DNA from: Endozoicomonas gorgoniicola | GTDB lineage: Bacteria; Pseudomonadota; Gammaproteobacteria; Pseudomonadales; Endozoicomonadaceae | Assembly: GCF_025562715.2 (NCBI RefSeq) | Contig: NZ_JAPFCC010000001.1 | Span: 248,001-312,000, forward strand | Length of the DNA: 64,000 nt | Direction of reading: 5' to 3' | In this document: in pieces, positions 61,798 through 64,000 of the stretch | Position numbering within the stretch: position 1 is the stretch's first letter | Layout: the number at the start of each line of letters is the position of its first letter | Translations under genes and position numbers: made by a program | The notes under the pieces: generated by a model | What the model saw: the letters and a program-made list of their open reading frames with translations, nothing else | Told to the model about the DNA's origin: nothing | Databases searched by the model: none

Positions 61798-62373
61798 ATG
61801 AATCCATCTGCTATAGCTGGATCAGTCAAACAAGTCCTCAATACCCATGGCAGAACCGCTGCAATATCCCTGGCGGCTGCCTTTGGGCAGAGTGCTGGAG
61901 TGCAGTACGGTCCGAAAGTCGTTAACTGTTTTATTAACTGGACTGTTAAAGGTACTGTCGCAAAGTTTTTTCTTCGTAATGCTGCGCATGCGGCAATCGG
62001 TGGTGGTTACCCCTGGCTTGGACAGGTTGCTTTGACCGGAGCTGTATATGTTTGCCCGGGACCAGGCAAAATAGCGGCAACCTGGTCTGGATATAAATTT
62101 AATCGTGATTATCAGAATCAGCTGAAAACGTTTAATCCTGAGGCATTAAAAGTCCGGAGCGCAGAAGATGACTGGCTGTTGTGTGATGACCTTCAGGAGA
62201 AACCCTCTGCTGTGGAAGAAGAACCAGACGTTAATACCTTTGACTGGGTTGAGGATGATGCAAAGGATATAGCAACCCCTGCAACCATGGGTACACCGGA
62301 AGCGTTTGAAATGGATGATCTTGCGTCCGGTGAATCCGCGGAAGGGTTTGAATTTGTGAGTCGGCTTGATTGA
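61798..62373 (+). CDS. Orphan protein with hydrophobic core and acidic tail
   Basis: A 191-residue protein with AAGGAG 6 bases before the ATG. Residues 20-95 are rich in Ala, Gly and hydrophobic residues and could form one or two hairpin-like membrane-associated segments (AAISLAAAFGQSAGVQYG, AAIGGGYPWLGQVALTGAVYV). Residues 115-191 are acidic and low in complexity. No signal peptide with a clear cleavage site. I recognise no family. It converges with the 448-aa orphan. Confidence 0.65.
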   Translation: MNPSAIAGSVKQVLNTHGRTAAISLAAAFGQSAGVQYGPKVVNCFINWTVKGTVAKFFLRNAAHAAIGGGYPWLGQVALTGAVYVCPGPGKIAATWSGYKFNRDYQNQLKTFNPEALKVRSAEDDWLLCDDLQEKPSAVEEEPDVNTFDWVEDDAKDIATPATMGTPEAFEMDDLASGESAEGFEFVSRLD

Positions 62374-62416
62374 TTCCTGCGCCGGAATAGAACACCTCAT
62401 GCCCTGAGCAGTTTGT

Positions 62417-63763
62417 TTAAATTTTGGAGATATAAACTTTATCACTGATTTTGTTGGCACCCAGTAGAAGGGTATAGTTGATGATGTATTTAATAACATC
62501 ATCAATATTCTGGCTCATCATAATGCCCAGGTGTGGGGAAATGATAATAGCGGCATCCTGAAAAACAAATAAAAACAGACCTCCCTGATTGTAAGGGGAT
62601 GTTACGCCTGAATACCTGAAGACAAAGCTTCTGATTCCTTGACTTAATTCCGTATTAATAAAATTAGTCATCCCGTTGCTTATGCCCTGGCTATTCTCAA
62701 CACTTTGCTGGTGGCTCTGACCAAGGTGAAAGTAGGGAGCGTTTGTCTGAGGCCCAGGGTTGCTGACGAATCGCTCGATCTGAGCCCTGATTCTTGTGGA
62801 ATATTGGTTGAAATTTGCCACGTTGGAATTTCTGGATTTCTCCTGCAGCTGTTGCATCAAAGAGCTATAAACAAAACTGTAATCCCCCATTACCCATGCA
62901 AGTGAGTGAGTGGTTTCCACGGGAACAACCAGTGAATGAAGATCCGTCGCTGGCGTCGTAGAAATGAGAGCTGACTGCAAGTAAGTTTGAAACTGCTGCA
63001 TTAAAGTGGCCGCTTGATCTTCAGAGTAAGGGCGGGGAGTCCTATTGCTGATTTCTTCTACGTTTGCCTGCTCTTGCTCTGATTGTGCACTTTCGTAAAT
63101 TATTCCAATGTTCTTATTGATCTCATTTAACAGCTTCGTTTTTCTTTGGGCTTCGGCAAATAGTTCAAGCAGGTTTTGCCAGTCTGTAGTGAAGTATTTG
63201 GCATATTGGTCTCTTGTTATCCTGACCTGGCTGACAGTGGGTGGCTGGTTTCTGCTGTCATCAAACGCTGCAGCGGGTGATCTTTGAGGGGCGGTAAATC
63301 CATAGTACTCTGCGCCGGAGACTACATTCGATGGCCCCTGGCTCCAGGCACTCGTCACAGCTGACAGATGAGCCATATTCCCCGGTGCCGGGGCGGTAGG
63401 CAAACTCACAAATCTGTTTTGATGGTTGTATTGAGGAGGTTGCTGATTGGGGCGTTGAGCTGTCGAGCGAACGGAAATGACTGCATCCGGTTCAATATTC
63501 CCAATAGTCTCAATAGTGATCGTTGCATCTCGAGTTATCAACCGGACATGACCGTCAGATTCTACATCATTACCGGGGTTGAATCGGGAGGGCATGGAGC
63601 TTGTCCCTGTATTCTCTGAATTCTGGCTCATTGATCGAAGCAGCGACTGAGCCTCCTGACATGGGCAGTATTCTGAATCAGAGCGGCACTTATTACAGGT
63701 AGCCTGAACGACCAATGATAACGTGAATAAAAAAATCAGGATAACAGAATGGAAAAGCTTCAT
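62417..63763 (-). CDS. Exported orphan with N-terminal cysteine motif (448 aa)
   Basis: Signal peptide 1-21 (ending VQA), then C23-x2-C26-x6-C33-x-C35 in TCNKCRSDSEYCPCQEAQSLL. Residues 40-190 are Gln/Pro/Ser/Asn-rich and probably unstructured. A helical part (about 190-350) precedes a compact C-terminal domain with strands such as IRSFVFRYSGVTSP and GLFLFVFQDAAIIISPHLGIMM. The N-terminal cysteine motif resembles that of the exported protein at 36075-36728. Function unknown. Confidence 0.75.
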   Translation of the reverse strand: MKLFHSVILIFLFTLSLVVQATCNKCRSDSEYCPCQEAQSLLRSMSQNSENTGTSSMPSRFNPGNDVESDGHVRLITRDATITIETIGNIEPDAVISVRSTAQRPNQQPPQYNHQNRFVSLPTAPAPGNMAHLSAVTSAWSQGPSNVVSGAEYYGFTAPQRSPAAAFDDSRNQPPTVSQVRITRDQYAKYFTTDWQNLLELFAEAQRKTKLLNEINKNIGIIYESAQSEQEQANVEEISNRTPRPYSEDQAATLMQQFQTYLQSALISTTPATDLHSLVVPVETTHSLAWVMGDYSFVYSSLMQQLQEKSRNSNVANFNQYSTRIRAQIERFVSNPGPQTNAPYFHLGQSHQQSVENSQGISNGMTNFINTELSQGIRSFVFRYSGVTSPYNQGGLFLFVFQDAAIIISPHLGIMMSQNIDDVIKYIINYTLLLGANKISDKVYISKI

Positions 63764-64000
63764 ATTCCTGAAAACATCCTCTTCTTTTTGGTTAGGTGAA
63801 TTAGGGCTGCAAGGAAGTGTAGGCTAGTCGAATTAATTGTGGTGAATAGTTTTTTATTGGGGGCTGGCGTAATACCTGTCGAGGCAAAGCAAAGAGGGCA
63901 AATGTTTCGGGTCAAGCGTGTCGGGTCAAGTGCGTCGTGCTGACAGGATTTTGATACCTTTGCGGGTTGAAATATTCATTCATACCCATAGGATAGGAAG

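Noticed and set aside
63890..63945. Repeated TCGGGTCAAG near the window end as a regulatory array
   Set aside because: Only two or three loose copies with no consistent spacing and no gene visible beyond the edge.

Overview
This window most resembles a marine gammaproteobacterium of the Oceanospirillales, probably Endozoicomonas or a close relative. That placement is inferred from gene content and style, not from a search. The supporting traits are FabV, a full Rnf complex, a chlamydial-type V-ATPase, PstSCAB, FadD, HrpA and AlaA/AvtA, mixed with large secreted repeat proteins and eukaryote-like or toxin-like proteins. I see no rRNA, tRNA or CRISPR array.

Layout. 1-3.7 kb: a partial htpX, an unknown small protein, alaA, msrB and a small acidic secreted protein. 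3.8-12.9 kb: one giant exported protein (3036 aa) whose tail is a 35-unit, 12-bp repeat coding for Ser-Glu-Glu-Asp/Gly. 13.1-20.9 kb: a V-ATPase operon in the order B-D-I-K-E-DUF2764-A, ending at a strong terminator. 21-24 kb: a MITE-like palindrome, arcC and arcB, and a miniature insertion-sequence derivative. 24-29.5 kb: a PepSY-like exported protein, avtA, a RING-finger protein, a YkgJ-type cysteine cluster protein, a MaoC hydratase, a lipase-like hydrolase and an isochorismatase-like protein. 29.8-35.6 kb: fadD and hrpA. 35.6-37.2 kb: two secreted orphans and a phage tape-measure remnant. 37.3-41.7 kb: a TolC-like protein, a POT peptide permease and fabV. 41.8-47.8 kb: rnfABCDGE. 48.3-50.1 kb: a protein with the active-site layout of edema factor/CyaA/ExoY nucleotidyl cyclase toxins. 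50.2-53.1 kb: a GST, an SDR and an NhaC-type antiporter. 53.4-57.5 kb: a repeat-bearing exported protein, then a duplicated pair of cysteine-rich membrane or secreted proteins flanked by an intact DUF2288 gene and a broken, chimeric copy. 57.5-61.2 kb: pstSCAB with a Pho box. 61.2-64 kb: arfB and two orphans.

How the genes fit together. The housekeeping part centres on sodium and proton energetics (Rnf, a V-ATPase whose c-ring carries Na+-type ligands, NhaC), on fatty-acid metabolism (FadD, FabV, MaoC) and on phosphate uptake. The accessory part reads as host interaction: a cyclase-toxin homologue, a RING protein, a giant secreted protein and several small exported orphans, several of which carry short in-frame tandem repeats. 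No secretion apparatus for these is in the window apart from Sec signals and one TolC-like channel.
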